Shown here piece by piece: positions 33,051 to 44,350 of a DNA stretch of 64,000 bases. The first letter of the stretch is position 1, and each line of letters begins with the position of its first letter. The stretch covers positions 2,565,118-2,629,117 of the forward strand of contig JAYKAV010002442.1 of assembly GCA_035582835.1 (NCBI GenBank), written 5' to 3'. The position numbers were made by a program, and so were the translations under genes. The notes beneath the pieces were generated by a model that saw only the letters and a list, made by a program, of their open reading frames with translations, ran no database searches and was not told the DNA's origin. Source of the DNA: Phoebastria nigripes. Its lineage: Eukaryota; Chordata; Aves; Procellariiformes; Diomedeidae.

Positions 33051-36000
33051 GGCAAAGTGACCGGTACTGAACCGTATCCACTTCCTTGCTGCGCTGCACC
33101 GCTAAGAGCCTCAACACAGGAGGGAGAAAACCAACAATTCAGGATTCATTATAGCCCGCCCCCGCCCCCCCCAAAATAAAAAGGTCTGGGGATATGCTGA
33201 GCCGGGAGAGCTTTGCCAGGACGGCAGGCTCCCACCGGGGTAAAGGCTGGTGGGACGAGCCGTGCCCCGTTTTCAAACACTCATACCAGGCGGTCTGCAT
33301 GCCATGGGATCATCATGCCTAGAAGGTTCAGGCATGGTCTACGTGCTGCTCCCACTGAATTCAAGAGGTTTTGTGTTTTTTATAAAAATCTTACTGTAAC
33401 ACCTCTTGCATCTGCAAACATGCCCTGAACATCCCCATCGCCCATGCTGCTCGCGGCCTCTTTGGCACCTTAGCAATCCTCCCCCAGCTCCACCACCCAA
33501 AGCTGCTTTGCTTCAGGCACCAACCAAAGTTGAAACATTTCCTCTTCTTACCAAAATCTGAATTTGTCTAAGTTTCGTTAAAGCATGAAATCATTTTGAT
33601 GAGGCTTGAGTTACATCCACCACAAGCTGCACGTGCACATAGGCACGCTGTAGGCACACACTCTGCACACCTCTGTTTGAAAATTAAGATCCTGAAGAAG
33701 AACCAACATTTTTAAAAGCATTTCAGCTGTTCGAGACCCCAGGTCTGCTTTTCAAACCTGGCTAGGAATGAGGCTTCTCAGCTTCTCCCAAGAGCAAGAC
33801 TTGGGCAATCCAGGAACATTACCAAAGGGGTTTAAACACAAGCCAAACCCAGCAGTTCTGCCCCGCACGCAGCTGCAGGCATGCAGCAGAAAAACAAGAC
33901 GAGTCCCAGCTGGTATAAATGGGTAAAGCTCCTCCATCACCAGCAGGAATATCCTGGTTTAAGCCCACTGCTGATCCCGCCCAGTATCTTCTGAGGTCTC
34001 AACAAACCCTTCACCTCCTTCACAGCATCGCCCCTCTGACTGTACAAGCTGTGCCATCATGCCAGGCCCCTCTATGTTCTCTATACCACAGGAGCATACA
34101 GCAGGGTCTCCACCCATGCCTCGAGGGCACCCTCTCACCCACGAGACCTTCCTCTGCTGCTGGCAATCCTAAAGAAATGGAAACCTTTAAAATTGGAGCC
34201 ACCGGGGAGAGGAAAGCAGAGCACGGCCCCACAGCACTTTCCTCCGCTCATTATTGCCACTGCTGGGGACGGCAGGCAAGCAGCACGGCGTGGTGTGCTC
34301 CCCTTAACATTATCTTACACTCTGAAGCACAAAGGACTACTTAGAAAACCCTCGCTGGTGTAATGCTGTTTCTCAATGACTTTTCTTATGGATCCTGGAG
34401 GATAAGCCATATCAAAGCGTTTCCACAGCTGCATACAGAGAGCTGGGGGTAACCTAAGCCTTTTATTTAAGCAACCGCCAGCCTCTAGCCCAGCACCTGT
34501 AGTTTTTAGGGGGAACGGAAGCAAGCAAGCGCCCATGGTGACATGGGATGCTTAGCACCAAACTTCAGAGGTGTCTTTGGATATTGGCACATTCTTCGTC
34601 TAGTCCGCTTTGAAAACACATCCTGACTTGCAACATGTTTATTAAACACACCAATAATCGGTCTACAAGTAAGGACTGAGTCCCACATCCAAAATATGCA
34701 GAGCCTGGGATTTATCTACACACCTGAAGGTNGGAACGTTCCTCATCCCTCCCAAACACTGTCCGTGAGAGCCCACGTGGAGTCACTGCAGCATCAGCGC
34801 AACCAGTCCTTCACTAATGCCTTCCATCTAACCCAAGAGATTTTAGAATAAATCAATCCATCAAAACACTGAGTCCGAGTGTCAGCCCCTTCGCTCACGA
34901 GGAAAGGGCGAGACCCCGGCAGGCAAAGCGCGCACACACGTCACAGCTCATTTTCCCAGGGCTGAATTGAGGGAGCCAGGGTCAGCATGGAAAGAGGTGC
35001 AGCCCCTGCTTTCCAAGGTGCATGGCCCGGGAGAGAGAAAACNGGGCACTGCTTGGCCTTAAAGGACCAGTGCCATGAGTTAGGTGCTTTTCCAGCAGCC
35101 TAAAATGGTACAGAAAAGATCCTGTTGGCCCTACCGTGTTATCTGAACGCTGCCGTGTGCAGAGGCTGTGTCCCTCCAGCAAAGAGAGCCTTGGCCCCTT
35201 CAGGCACTATGTCACACTGGTCCTTTAAACGATTAGTCCTTAAATTGGTCTGCTGGACCAGATGCTTCTCATCAGGGACAGCATCAAGTATGAGATCCCC
35301 TCTTAAAAATGTACGTGGTCAACCAGCCAAGAATGGGATGGGGAAAACCCTCAAAGAAATGTGAAAAAAGAAAGAAGGAAAAAACCAAAAACAAAAACCA
35401 AAAAACCCCCCAAAAAACCCGAAAAGAAAACAAACCAACAGAACAGCCTCCTGGAATTTGTCCGTGATGATCTNCACCAGGTTATTCTGCTGCCCCTAAT
35501 TTCCCCAGTTTAAAATGAACCCTGCAAAGAATCGGGAGCTCGAAATAGGAGGAGGTATGTAAAACAGCACCAACCACACCGTGTGCTGCAAAATCCCTCC
35601 AGCCCCTTACAGCTTTTGCCCCCTGCAGTATAATCCCCAGCAATGCTATTTAGACCCTGTTCCTGGCCTCACTTTTCAATTCACCCCTTGTCCATCCTGA
35701 ATTTCACCGCCCAGCTCCTAGTCCAGGGACAGCTCTGTGTTACCCATTTGATAGCTCCTCACCATCTGACACCCGCACCCCTCATCAGTTCATCCAAGGA
35801 GAAGCAAAGCAGCAATACTTGCTCCCTGAACTTGGCAAGAAGGAGCTTCTTTTTTGGAAAAAAAGTTCTTTAACCACCCCAAAATCAAGAGGAAAGTCTG
35901 AATTCAAACTCAGATCAAGAATCCCAAATAGAGGACCAACCAGACAATTAATCATTAAACCCACGGTGCTCAAAAATCCTGATCCAGAAGTTTAGCCCTG

Positions 36001-36829
36001 GACCACATCCACCCACATACCTGGTTTAGGGGTGCCTCTAATTTGCTGGGCTCACCATCAAGCTACCCGCATCGTGCTTGCACAGCTCCATTAACGCACG
36101 CTCAGAGAGACCTGCTCTCCGTAATCTGCAGCCAAGACCACAAGAGAGAAGCCTGTAAAAGGCTTCTGCTGCTATTACTCTTTTGCTTTTACAAAAGACC
36201 CCAGGAAACTCCCGTGCTGTGCAAAGAAATGGTGCTAATAGGTAAACGCCATTCATCTAACAAGCTTCTACTCAGCATCCTGGAGTTGCTCATTCATTTA
36301 TTTGCTTAAGTTTCTCTTGATCCAGGTGTTTCCTACCACGTGCTAGCACCTAACATCCCCTCGGAGAGTGGCTGCTGGTGGGTCGCCTGGTCTACCATGG
36401 AAATTAATAAGGCTCTACCACGAAGGGAGAATTTCTCTCCGCAACTCCCTAGCTCCGATCCCATACACCTGGAGTTCCTGAAACGCCCTTTATTTCACCA
36501 ATATCGTTGCATTAATAAGACATCTGGAGACACATGCCATACCCAGTTAGGAAAAGGAACTAAGATATCTCTCCTGCTCTATCAAGTGTGGCCTCTGCAG
36601 CCCAGAAAGCCCACTGCTACCCTTTTTGCCAAACCACACTGCAAATAACACATCTAATTTGCTCTCCGCTGTGCTCCTTAGGTTTTTTGCAACATTACTG
36701 ATTTCCAAGAGCTTTCCTCCCACTGAATCTTTCCGGTTTGGATCGTGACAGTAGTATTTTGCAATTCCTTCCTCGCACATTCATGAAGTGTTGCTGTTTG
36801 CCACTAAAAAGCCGCTTGCTGGGCTCTAC
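33051..36829. other. Unassigned intergenic sequence
   Basis: Nearly 4 kb without a recognisable gene. A C-rich run near 33160-33175 and an A/C-rich low-complexity stretch (about 35360-35440) are visible. The AT-leaning part at 36210-36310 could be a weak island. Ns at 34732, 35043 and 35474. Confidence 0.4.
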
Positions 36830-37145
36830 CCCAAAGGCAGCTGCGTTTCAATGGTCGGGAAGCTAATAATATACATTACCATACCGGTAGGCAGGGAGAG
36901 ACGTGCACTGATGTTTGTATCTTCCCCACAAAACCAATGCACAACGTGGACGGGTTTTTTCGGAGCAGAATTTGGAGACAGAGGGAAGCGCGCGAGACGA
37001 TCACGCCACGGGAGCGAGCAGCGGCACGCCACCAGCACCCCGGCTCCCGATCAATAGGCCATCTGTAATAGAAGATCAATCGCTTCCATTTTGCGAGGTG
37101 TTAAGTGTGACGGGGATTGAATTAAAGCCGAGACCATAAGAGCAG
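36830..37145. promoter_or_regulatory. Candidate conserved non-coding element with CpG-rich core
   Basis: AAGCTAATAATATACATTACC leads into a CpG-dense core (GGAAGCGCGCGAGACGATCACG, 36984 onward) and then GATCAATAGGCCATCTG, GAAGATCAATCGC and GGATTGAATTAAAGCCG. The alternation of AT-rich and CpG-rich parts resembles the 14-16 kb cluster. Confidence 0.45.
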
Positions 37146-37254
37146 CTATAAGTTATGCCTTTTTCCTTCCCCACCCTTTTTTTTCCCTTTTAAGAAACAA
37201 ACCCATAAAACGGTACTTTTTTTCTTTCCTCTTCCCTGCCCCCTCCCTTTCCCC
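37146..37254. repeat. Pyrimidine-rich low-complexity tract
   Basis: Nearly pure C/T on the + strand with several T and C runs, separating two candidate islands. Confidence 0.55.
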
Positions 37255-37610
37255 TCTAAGATTTTCAATTAGGTGAGTGGAAGGACGAATGGTGCAAATA
37301 CATTTTGCTCAAGTTCTAAGTGCTTTTGAAACCCCCTGTCAAAGCATTTAGTAACGCAAGATTTAAGATGCCCAATTAATTTTTCCCCAACAAGGAGCCA
37401 AAAGTAGATGCAGGAGGAGGTTAAAAGCTAAGTGTTTAATTAATATTAAATTTATATGATTCTTTATCACTGAAAGCATTGTAAAATTGAAAAAGCAGTT
37501 AATTTTATGGTCGCTGTGTATTCCTCTGCTTTGATCTTTGATCCGTGGAATGAAATCGCAGAGTGTAAAGATTCTCCTGCTTTATTATACCTGTCTCATG
37601 GCGGGGATGC
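37255..37610. promoter_or_regulatory. Candidate conserved non-coding element, strongly AT-rich
   Basis: TTTTCAATTAGGTGAGTGG, GATGCCCAATTAATTTTTCC, GTGTTTAATTAATATTAAATT and GCAGTTAATTTTATGG occur in a continuous AT-rich stretch. CTTTGATCTTTGATCC near 37530 carries two TCF/LEF-like CTTTGATC words in tandem. No frame is plausible. Confidence 0.48.
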
Positions 37611-38379
37611 TGGGCGAGGTGAGCTCATCTGAGCCCCAGCACAAACTAGGTAGGGTGGTACCCGGGCACGAAACCCACACGCTGCCTGGGGCCTGGGGGT
37701 GCACAGTTTGCCATCGCCCCCCAAGGGGAACTTTGTGCCATTTGGCCAAGGACAGCATGAAACTCTTCTGTACGCCACCGCTGCCTCGCCGCCGATTCCT
37801 GGCCTCCCCCGTGCCTATCTGCCAGCGAGACAAAGAGCTATTATGCAGAACGGATTGCACTGGGAAGAAAAAAAGGGGGGGAATAATTTCTGCAGGGTTT
37901 TTTATGTGGTTTTTTATATTTTTAAATCCCACTGGGAGCCTCATTATAATTTAGTTATTAGCAAGGGGAAAAAAAACCAAATAAGTAAAAGAAATTTAAC
38001 ATCTTAAAAAAAAAAAATTTAAAGGGAGGAGAAAAATCAACAGGATGAAAGTTCTCCAAGCTTCAAAGCAGTTGCAAATTCCCAATTCAAACATTTCAGG
38101 CAGCCCCACTGGCAGCGAGCTGCCTTGGGGTCAGCTCCCCATCACAGATCCATCGCCGGTCCCAGCTGGAACAGGCAGGGTCCCCCGGACCACAGATGCC
38201 CACACAGCCCAGATGGACACCTGGGACAGGAGCACGTCTCCACACCGAGCAGGACCATCTGATCCCACTCCTCAGGGCTGATCACCCACTTCGAAACCCT
38301 TTAAAAGGCCACGTACATCTTCCCTTATCCCTTCAATTCAGTGCCTCCTTCCCAGAGAGAGGTATTGTGCGTATATTCA
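37611..38379. other. Unassigned sequence
   Basis: GC-moderate DNA followed by an A-rich stretch (about 37965-38040). No gene is recognised. Confidence 0.4.
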
Positions 38380-38645
38380 TATAATAAGAAAGTGAGAGTT
38401 TAAATGGGAATTTAATCTTATTAAAGTCTTGATTTTAGGGCAGGTACATAAGTCATACATACGAAGAGGCACAAAGTAATGAAACGGTGCAGCTCTCAGG
38501 ATACAGCTGGGAAAACTGGGAAGTCATTAAGGACGGACAAAAATTAGGCTTGATATCAAGAAATAAGATCTAATAATTGGCACTGCTTCATAAGCAACAG
38601 GAATTAATACTGTTAACCCTTCGCCCCCACTCTTCAACTTATTTT
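38380..38645. other. AT-rich stretch, island or very old LINE
   Basis: GAGTTTAAATGGGAATTTAATC and CTTATTAAAGTCTTGATTTTAGGG look like a regulatory island. The part at 38535-38600 (AAATTAGGCTTGATATCAAG) loosely resembles the ORF2 C-terminal region of old CR1/L3 LINEs. I cannot decide between the two. Confidence 0.3.
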
Positions 38646-38654
38646 CAGTTGCTG

Positions 38655-38795
38655 TCAGAGAAGGATAGTCACCTTATCCCCACATGAGAGGTTCCAGCAC
38701 AGCAGCAACACAAGTTGCCCCAGGGTCATGCAGCAACGATGGAGCAGAGCCTGGAAGAGAAACCAGGTTTCTCCTCTCCCATGGGATGCCAGAAG
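38655..38795 (+). repeat. MIR-like ancient repeat, right-hand part
   Basis: CAAGTTGCCCCAGGGTCATGC (about 38712-38732), GAGCAGAGCCTGGAAGAG and AAACCAGGTTTCTCC follow the order of the post-core MIR landmarks (CTTGCCCAAGGTCACACAGC, GGCAGAGCC, ACCCAGGTCTCCTGA). Confidence 0.6.
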
Positions 38796-39334
38796 GTGGC
38801 TCCTCTTCTACTAAGCAGAAGAGGTGCCAAAGAAGCAGTCTATAACCTCAGGGAGTCTGAAATGGGATGGATAACAACCACCTTGCTGTTGTTAGCAGGT
38901 CGTCTCTGCTCCCATCCATGACACGGGAGGCATGAGACACAGATTTGTGTTTTTCACATCCCCACTGGACAGGCCATGGAGTCCAATCATCAGAGATGCT
39001 GGCCACCAAATCACACCCTCCAGCTGGCTCTTCCTCAAGCTCATATCCAGCCTGGTTTTTTAAGGCTCAAACTACCCTTGGCCCAGCCAAGACAGGAGGT
39101 CGGATTTCCAAACACTCAGCCCTGGCCTTGAACCAGGCAACCAGCTTTCAAGCCTTGCACAAAGCATGTCAACCAAAAAAACCTGAGAAGTATCTGCAAT
39201 TGTCCATGGGGAGGTATCTACAGCCAAACTGTTCTCTCCACTGTTCAGGGAAGACAAACAGGTACCAAGGAGCCCACCTCCTGCTAACGTTCCCACCTAA
39301 GGTGATGCTTTCAGGATCTGCTTGACAGAAGCCC
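38796..39334. other. Unassigned intergenic sequence
   Basis: No gene is recognised. A stretch near 38980-39075 has a faint resemblance to a reversed CR1 3' end but too few matches to call. Confidence 0.4.
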
Positions 39335-39376
39335 TGCATGACTTCTGGTCCTCTCCCATGGACCAGAAGTCATGCA
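39335..39376. repeat. Perfect inverted repeat, 17-bp arms, 8-base loop
   Basis: TGCATGACTTCTGGTCC (39335-39351) is followed after TCTCCCAT by its exact reverse complement (39360-39376). A perfect stem of this length is unlikely by chance at this position. It is shorter than a typical miRNA precursor, and pairing does not extend well beyond the arms. It could form a cruciform or an RNA hairpin, or mark an old inverted duplication. Confidence 0.95.
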
Positions 39377-39849
39377 TGCTCAAGCATGGCTCTGTATCTA
39401 TCTTGGGAAGAGCTGCCATTAAGTGAGATGTTCAGGGGACACATACAGCACACAAGAGACCTGGTGCTGCTCCAACAACTGCTCTGCCTCCTCCCAAGCA
39501 GTGGAGAACAGCAGGTCCACCACAGCTCTGGCCGTACGGAGCACAGCCTCCCTGCGCAGACAGACCGACTGTATTTTATATGTATGCGTGCAGATATCGA
39601 CAGATGGAGAGAGAAAATTACTGTGCCCATAAATCGAAGCTTTGGTCACATCAGTTCAAGCAGCAGAATAGAAAATTTAGAGCCAAAAAACCAGCTTGTG
39701 TCAGTCAGGCTGATGAGCGCAGGCGCCAAAAAACACACCCCTTAGCACGGGGAGGTGAGATGCAAGCACACGCACGCACGCGGAGACCCCGCTTCTCTTC
39801 ATCTATTCTCAGCAACTGTTTGTCTGAGGCCACATGCAACTGGATTTGT
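39377..39849. other. Unassigned intergenic sequence
   Basis: Only short overlapping frames. A CGCACGCACG run lies near 39770. Confidence 0.4.
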
Positions 39850-40025
39850 CAAGCCCCCTTTTAACAACTTCTTGTCACAGTCCATTACCAAATTGCATAT
39901 AGTTATATATTCCACTAATTAGGCTTCTAAAATATCATTAACATGTCTCTTGATCATTAGCATAACGTATGAGGCGTCCTCGTTAGGCACGACTCGAGTT
40001 TGTTAACGCGGTAATGAAAGGCACG
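39850..40025. promoter_or_regulatory. Candidate conserved non-coding element
   Basis: CCAAATTGCATATAGTTATA, CCACTAATTAGGCTTC, AATATCATTAACATGTC, TTGATCATTAGCATAACG and TTGTTAACGCGGTAATG give a dense series of TAAT/ATTA sites in about 170 bp, with sharp borders to GC-richer DNA. Confidence 0.5.
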
Positions 40026-40844
40026 GGGCTGGTACTGCAGGAGCCGTGCAGAGATAGGCGGCTGGGAACATCAAAAGCATCAGTGCCAGGCTTAAAAAAA
40101 ATAACAAGAAGATCAGCAAGAGGCAGGGGCAGAAGCCAATCGCTGGGAAACCAGGGTGACGTGGAAGGTGGAACAAGCATCTCCAGGCAGGCAGATACTT
40201 CACATACACNGCACATCTTCCCCAGACTAAAATAACATCCCCATGATCCAGGTATGGCACAGGTCAGGGACGAGTCAGGATTGCAGACCTGAACACGCTG
40301 TTATCGGGGTCCGGATAAGGTGGCAGTGATGACCAAGGTCCACACGGGACTTCAGCCCCGAGTCCCACGGCACAGACCTGTGTCCCCAGTTGAACCCTTC
40401 CTGTCTGGTTGACCCTAGGACACCCCTTACATCTACTTGGCCCACCCCTGCTCCACACAAAGACGCCCTGCACCCAAAATCCATTGCAAGACACATGCAC
40501 ATTCCTCCCTCCTCTGAAACCAACATTGAGCGCTCCCTCTCCCCAGCCCCAAGATAAAACAGGTCCGATGCAATGCCAGGCACCACCCTCACCCAGCCAG
40601 CTCAGACTAAGCCACATTGGGCAACCACCCCAGTTAAACCAACGATGAAAAACCACCGCCCACCAGGCATTACAGAGCAGGAGATCAAGGGTGTTAAAGA
40701 CAGCAGTCCAGGATGGTGCAACGACACGGGACTTTGGTCAGGAACGTAAGAGAAAGGCCTGCAAGGTCTCCGGTACCCAAATGTGACCCCCAGACAGCAA
40801 TATTTCCATATGTGCTTCAATGCATCCAGGGCTGGGGGGCGAAG
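40026..40844. other. Unassigned intergenic sequence
   Basis: No gene or repeat recognised. One N at 40210. Confidence 0.4.
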
Positions 40845-41110
40845 GATGTGAATTAATAGCCAAAGGTTTGACCAGGACAGATGCTTCCATGTCCAAGCCA
40901 GCTCATGTATCAGTGGTTACCACCGTTGCTATAAATAAGCAGGGACTTTTTTTTTTTTTTCCTTTGAGCGAATAACTCAATAAGTCACCGCATGAAAGAT
41001 ATTGTAAATAGCTCCAGCAGAGTGCAAGTCAGGGCTGCTTCCAATTAGCTTTCACTTACGCTGCCTGCGCCAAGTTTGCAGAGTTTGTTCCCAACACGCC
41101 ACTCGCTGTC
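40845..41110. promoter_or_regulatory. Candidate conserved non-coding element with TATA-like word
   Basis: GTGAATTAATAGCCAAAGG, CTATAAATAA (40930-40939, a TATA-box-like or MEF2-like word), a T14 run, AATAACTCAATAAGTCACCG and CCAATTAGCTTTCAC. An enhancer or the promoter of a non-coding transcript are both possible. Confidence 0.4.
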
Positions 41111-41799
41111 TGGGGAGAGGTGGGGAGCGAACCCCACTGCAATCCAGGCCACCGCTCCTCCACGTTAGAAATGATCTTTTCATTAAGGCTGCTAGGACGT
41201 CAAAGCAAGTGAAAACAACCCGTATATGCATTTATCTTTGTCCAGATGTTAATGCAAAGGTGGGGGGGGGAGGAAACAACCAAGAGCTTTTCTTCAGCTG
41301 CTGAGAGTGAACACCACCACCACTGCAGCAACAGCTTGGAAATAAGAAGCAACACACAACTTTTTATTAGAACAAAGACGTAAAACAAGCTCGGCGAAGG
41401 CAGCCCAGGGGCTTTTTACGCACGCATCTGAAGAGACACCCCCTCTCCGCCCCTAAGAAATGGGTAGGACACATCCTTGTGGGCAACACCGCTGCCAAAA
41501 CAACAGGGGGAAGATGGATGATTTTGTGACTCTTCATCAAAAAATTCCTCTTCCATGAGATAAACACGGTGTTAAGACTCTTTCCGAGTTTTCACTCATT
41601 CATACACACAACCTTTGTGTCCCGCACATGCGCGCACCTTCACGCAGCAGCTGGTCCTGATACCAGAGGAGCACGGCAGCCAGGAAACTATCACCAGAAG
41701 CTAAAATACAGGGCAGGAGAGTGCGGGATTGGCTGGTAGCCTACAGGAACAGGAATCCTGGGGAAGGGGCTTAATTCCCCACCACCCCTATCTAAGAAA
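41111..41799. other. Unassigned intergenic sequence
   Basis: A G9 run lies near 41262. No gene recognised. Confidence 0.4.
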
Positions 41800-41870
41800 G
41801 GCTCTGGGAAAGTCATGGAGTGTCTGTGCCTCACCTTTTGCCATCAGGATGGTGATACAAGTGCCTAACC
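41800..41870 (-). repeat. Probable MIR/L2-like remnant, reverse orientation
   Basis: GGGAAAGTCATGGAGTGTCTGTGCCTCACC (split over about 41806-41836) followed by CATCAGGATGGTGATAC matches the reverse complement of the MIR/L2 core, the familiar 'aagtca-tctgtgcctca-tgtaaaatggggata' order. Confidence 0.45.
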
Positions 41871-43804
41871 TGAGCCAGGAGATGGAGGGGGACCAGGAAA
41901 TCAAGACCTGCTCATCACATCATCGTTTTAGCCAAATCTCCCTTCTTAAGTCACCACACAACTAGGTACCACCCTCACCCAGGCATTTTGCAAGGAGATC
42001 AGCAACACCCTAGAGCAGGACCAGGAGGTCTCCCTAAGCAAGCAGATGTATTCGTTCACACCCAAGCAGCCTCCCTTCCCCGCCGCCCCAACCATAACAC
42101 CGCATTGAAATATGGACGCTGGAAAGCATCCACTGTTTTGGGGAGAGGGGGTTACGGCAGTCAGCGCAGCACATACCACTTTTGTTTGCTTCCTGCCTTT
42201 CAAGNCAAAAGCAACAATCACAAAAGAGAAAAGCCACTAACACTTGATAAAGCTTTTCGATTTGAAAGGGGTCAGGAAAAAGTTCCAGGAAAGGAAAGAG
42301 AAACGACCTTCTTTTAAACCCTTTAATGAGGTGAGAATCAGCTCTCACAGGCTACAGGTTTATATTTTTCCCTGTAATTTTTCAACCATCTTTACCCCCC
42401 TCTCCAAGCTCCATCTTCTTCCCACTCCCTCCCGCACTCCCAAATGGCGGCAGCGCTCTATTAAAATGGCCAGAGAGGAACCTCTCCCCTCCCCGTGCAG
42501 GAGGGCGCTGGGTTGACCTCTCCACATCTGGACACGGCAAACGCCGGCAGCACAGCAACCTTCCCGGAAACGTGGTCCTCTGACCTCCCTTCTCCGACCC
42601 ACCCATCTCCCGTCCCTCCGCTGAACTCCACCACCCTCCACCCCGGCCGGGCTAGGGACACAGCACTATCTCACGAGGGGTGCAACTCCTCCAGACAGGG
42701 CCTTGACAGCTCTGACAGGCCCAAATCCAGGGTGTATTTGCTTGGAAGATTGAAGGGGGGGTCAGGGAGAAGAGGAAGAGAATCCAGACTGCAAACCAGC
42801 CAGATTTAACTAAAGCAAATAGCCTCAAGAGCAACAAATCCATTCAAATCCTAGAGCTGTTTCACTTTTGATCACCTGGAGAGCACTTGCCACCGCAGAC
42901 TGCCTTTATCCAGTGCATCTATCTTGCAACCAGCCAGGAGGGGTTACAGACCCATCAACATCTCTATCGGTGCAGTAGAAAAGCCTTGGTGGGTCGTCTT
43001 CCTTCTCGTGCTGCACGAGTCCACCAGATCTCATCAGGTTGTTGAGTAAAACACTGCCTTCCACAGTCATACCAACATGCCACAGCCTTCCGCAGCCAGT
43101 CCTGCACGAGGTGGTCCATGCTCTGGCTTTTCCAAGCCACGCATGGGCCAAACCAGTCAGTCGCCGATACCGCATCACGTCCCCTCCCCATGCAGGTCCA
43201 GCTCTCCCTCCTCTACGTGCCCCAGCTTTCCCGCAACTCACACAGCCACATTTCTCCATGGGAGCTGCCTCCCCCAAAACACCAACAATTCTAACACATT
43301 GATGCATTGCTGCAAGACCACAGTGATGCTCCTGTGGAACAGGAAACCTCATACCAACAGGTCCCACAAGCAACCACCCTGTCTACTTGGGATGGTTTTT
43401 CCAAACATCTTCCCACCCAGACCACAGCTGCCCAAGGCAACCCAGAGCTCCCCACACCTTGGACCATCTCGGCTGGAAAGAACACGACAGAAAGCAGAGC
43501 AGATGCTAAGATGCAAACCGTGACTCAGGGCAGTCACAACACCAACAAGCAGAAGGGCTCACACCAGTGGCATCACTTGCTCCCAGCCGGAGGAACAGGC
43601 AGAGCTTTTCTTTATAGGACACAAACAGCTTCTCCCATGCACATCACCACCACCAAACCCTACTTTTGCAGCTCCCCCAGCAGCAAGCCCACTGATTTTT
43701 TGCCCTCCTTGCTGGGCGAGTATGGAGACCCCATCCTCACCCCCTGGACGCGCTGGGGGGCATCACATCGATGAAGCCTCACGCATGCAGCGAGACAGGA
43801 GCCT
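41871..43804. other. Unassigned intergenic sequence
   Basis: A C/T-rich tract at about 42375-42450 and a G/A-rich stretch near 42765-42785 are the only visible structures. Frames up to 155 codons overlap on both strands. N at 42205. Confidence 0.4.
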
Positions 43805-44110
43805 CCCTGCTGCCCGCAATCAACTTCGTTTGTTTATTTTTATTTGAGCAAAACTTTAGCTAGGCTGGGGGGAGGCTGGGAGGGGGACAAACCCCTGGAA
43901 AGCCAGGCTGCACGTTGGTCTCCAAAGGGACTGAAACTGGGGATGGGAGGAGGGGCCAGCTCTCCTTTGCAAAGATCTTTCAATAGGAAACAGATGTCAA
44001 GGGCCTGAGCACCGAAAGCAGGGTCTGCAGCAGGGTTCCCTGGCTCCACACTCCTGACAGAATCCGTTTAAATTAAAATATTTCAGTTCGAGCACGAGGC
44101 GAGGGGTAGG
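43805..44110. other. Weak AT-rich patches around GC-rich DNA
   Basis: GTTTGTTTATTTTTATTTGAGC (about 43828-43849) and CCGTTTAAATTAAAATATTTC (about 44066-44086) are two small AT-rich patches 200 bp apart that could be a split regulatory island. Confidence 0.28.
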
Positions 44111-44239
44111 GGCAGCGGGGAAAGGTCCGGGGGTGATGTGCTTGTTACCTCTGCGCAGGCAGCGGGGTTTGTGGCAGGGCTGGAGGGGATGCCGGGGTGT
44201 GTAGGGTTGGAGACCCCATCCCGCACCCCCAGCCCAGGC

Positions 44240-44350
44240 TCCCTCCCTCCAGCAGGGCTCGACATAAATTCTGCTGACCTCGAGTGAAAAATTGGCTTGT
44301 TTCGGTACCGAAAAAATAACATTACATCATGTAGGCTGTGTCAGATTCTA
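44240..44350. promoter_or_regulatory. Candidate conserved non-coding element with 14-bp palindrome
   Basis: TTTCGGTACCGAAA at 44300-44313 is a perfect palindrome with two retained CpGs, followed by AATAACATTACATCATG and preceded by GACATAAATTCTGC. GC-rich DNA lies on the left. Confidence 0.4.

Noticed and set aside
36547..36780. 77-codon - frame with varied, protein-like composition
   Set aside because: Short, no recognised family, no splice signals that fit; probably chance in balanced-composition DNA.
38930..39080. Possible reversed ancient CR1 3' end
   Set aside because: A few scattered words (GAGTCCAA, CCAGCCTGGTTTTTTAA) fit, but there is no continuous match.
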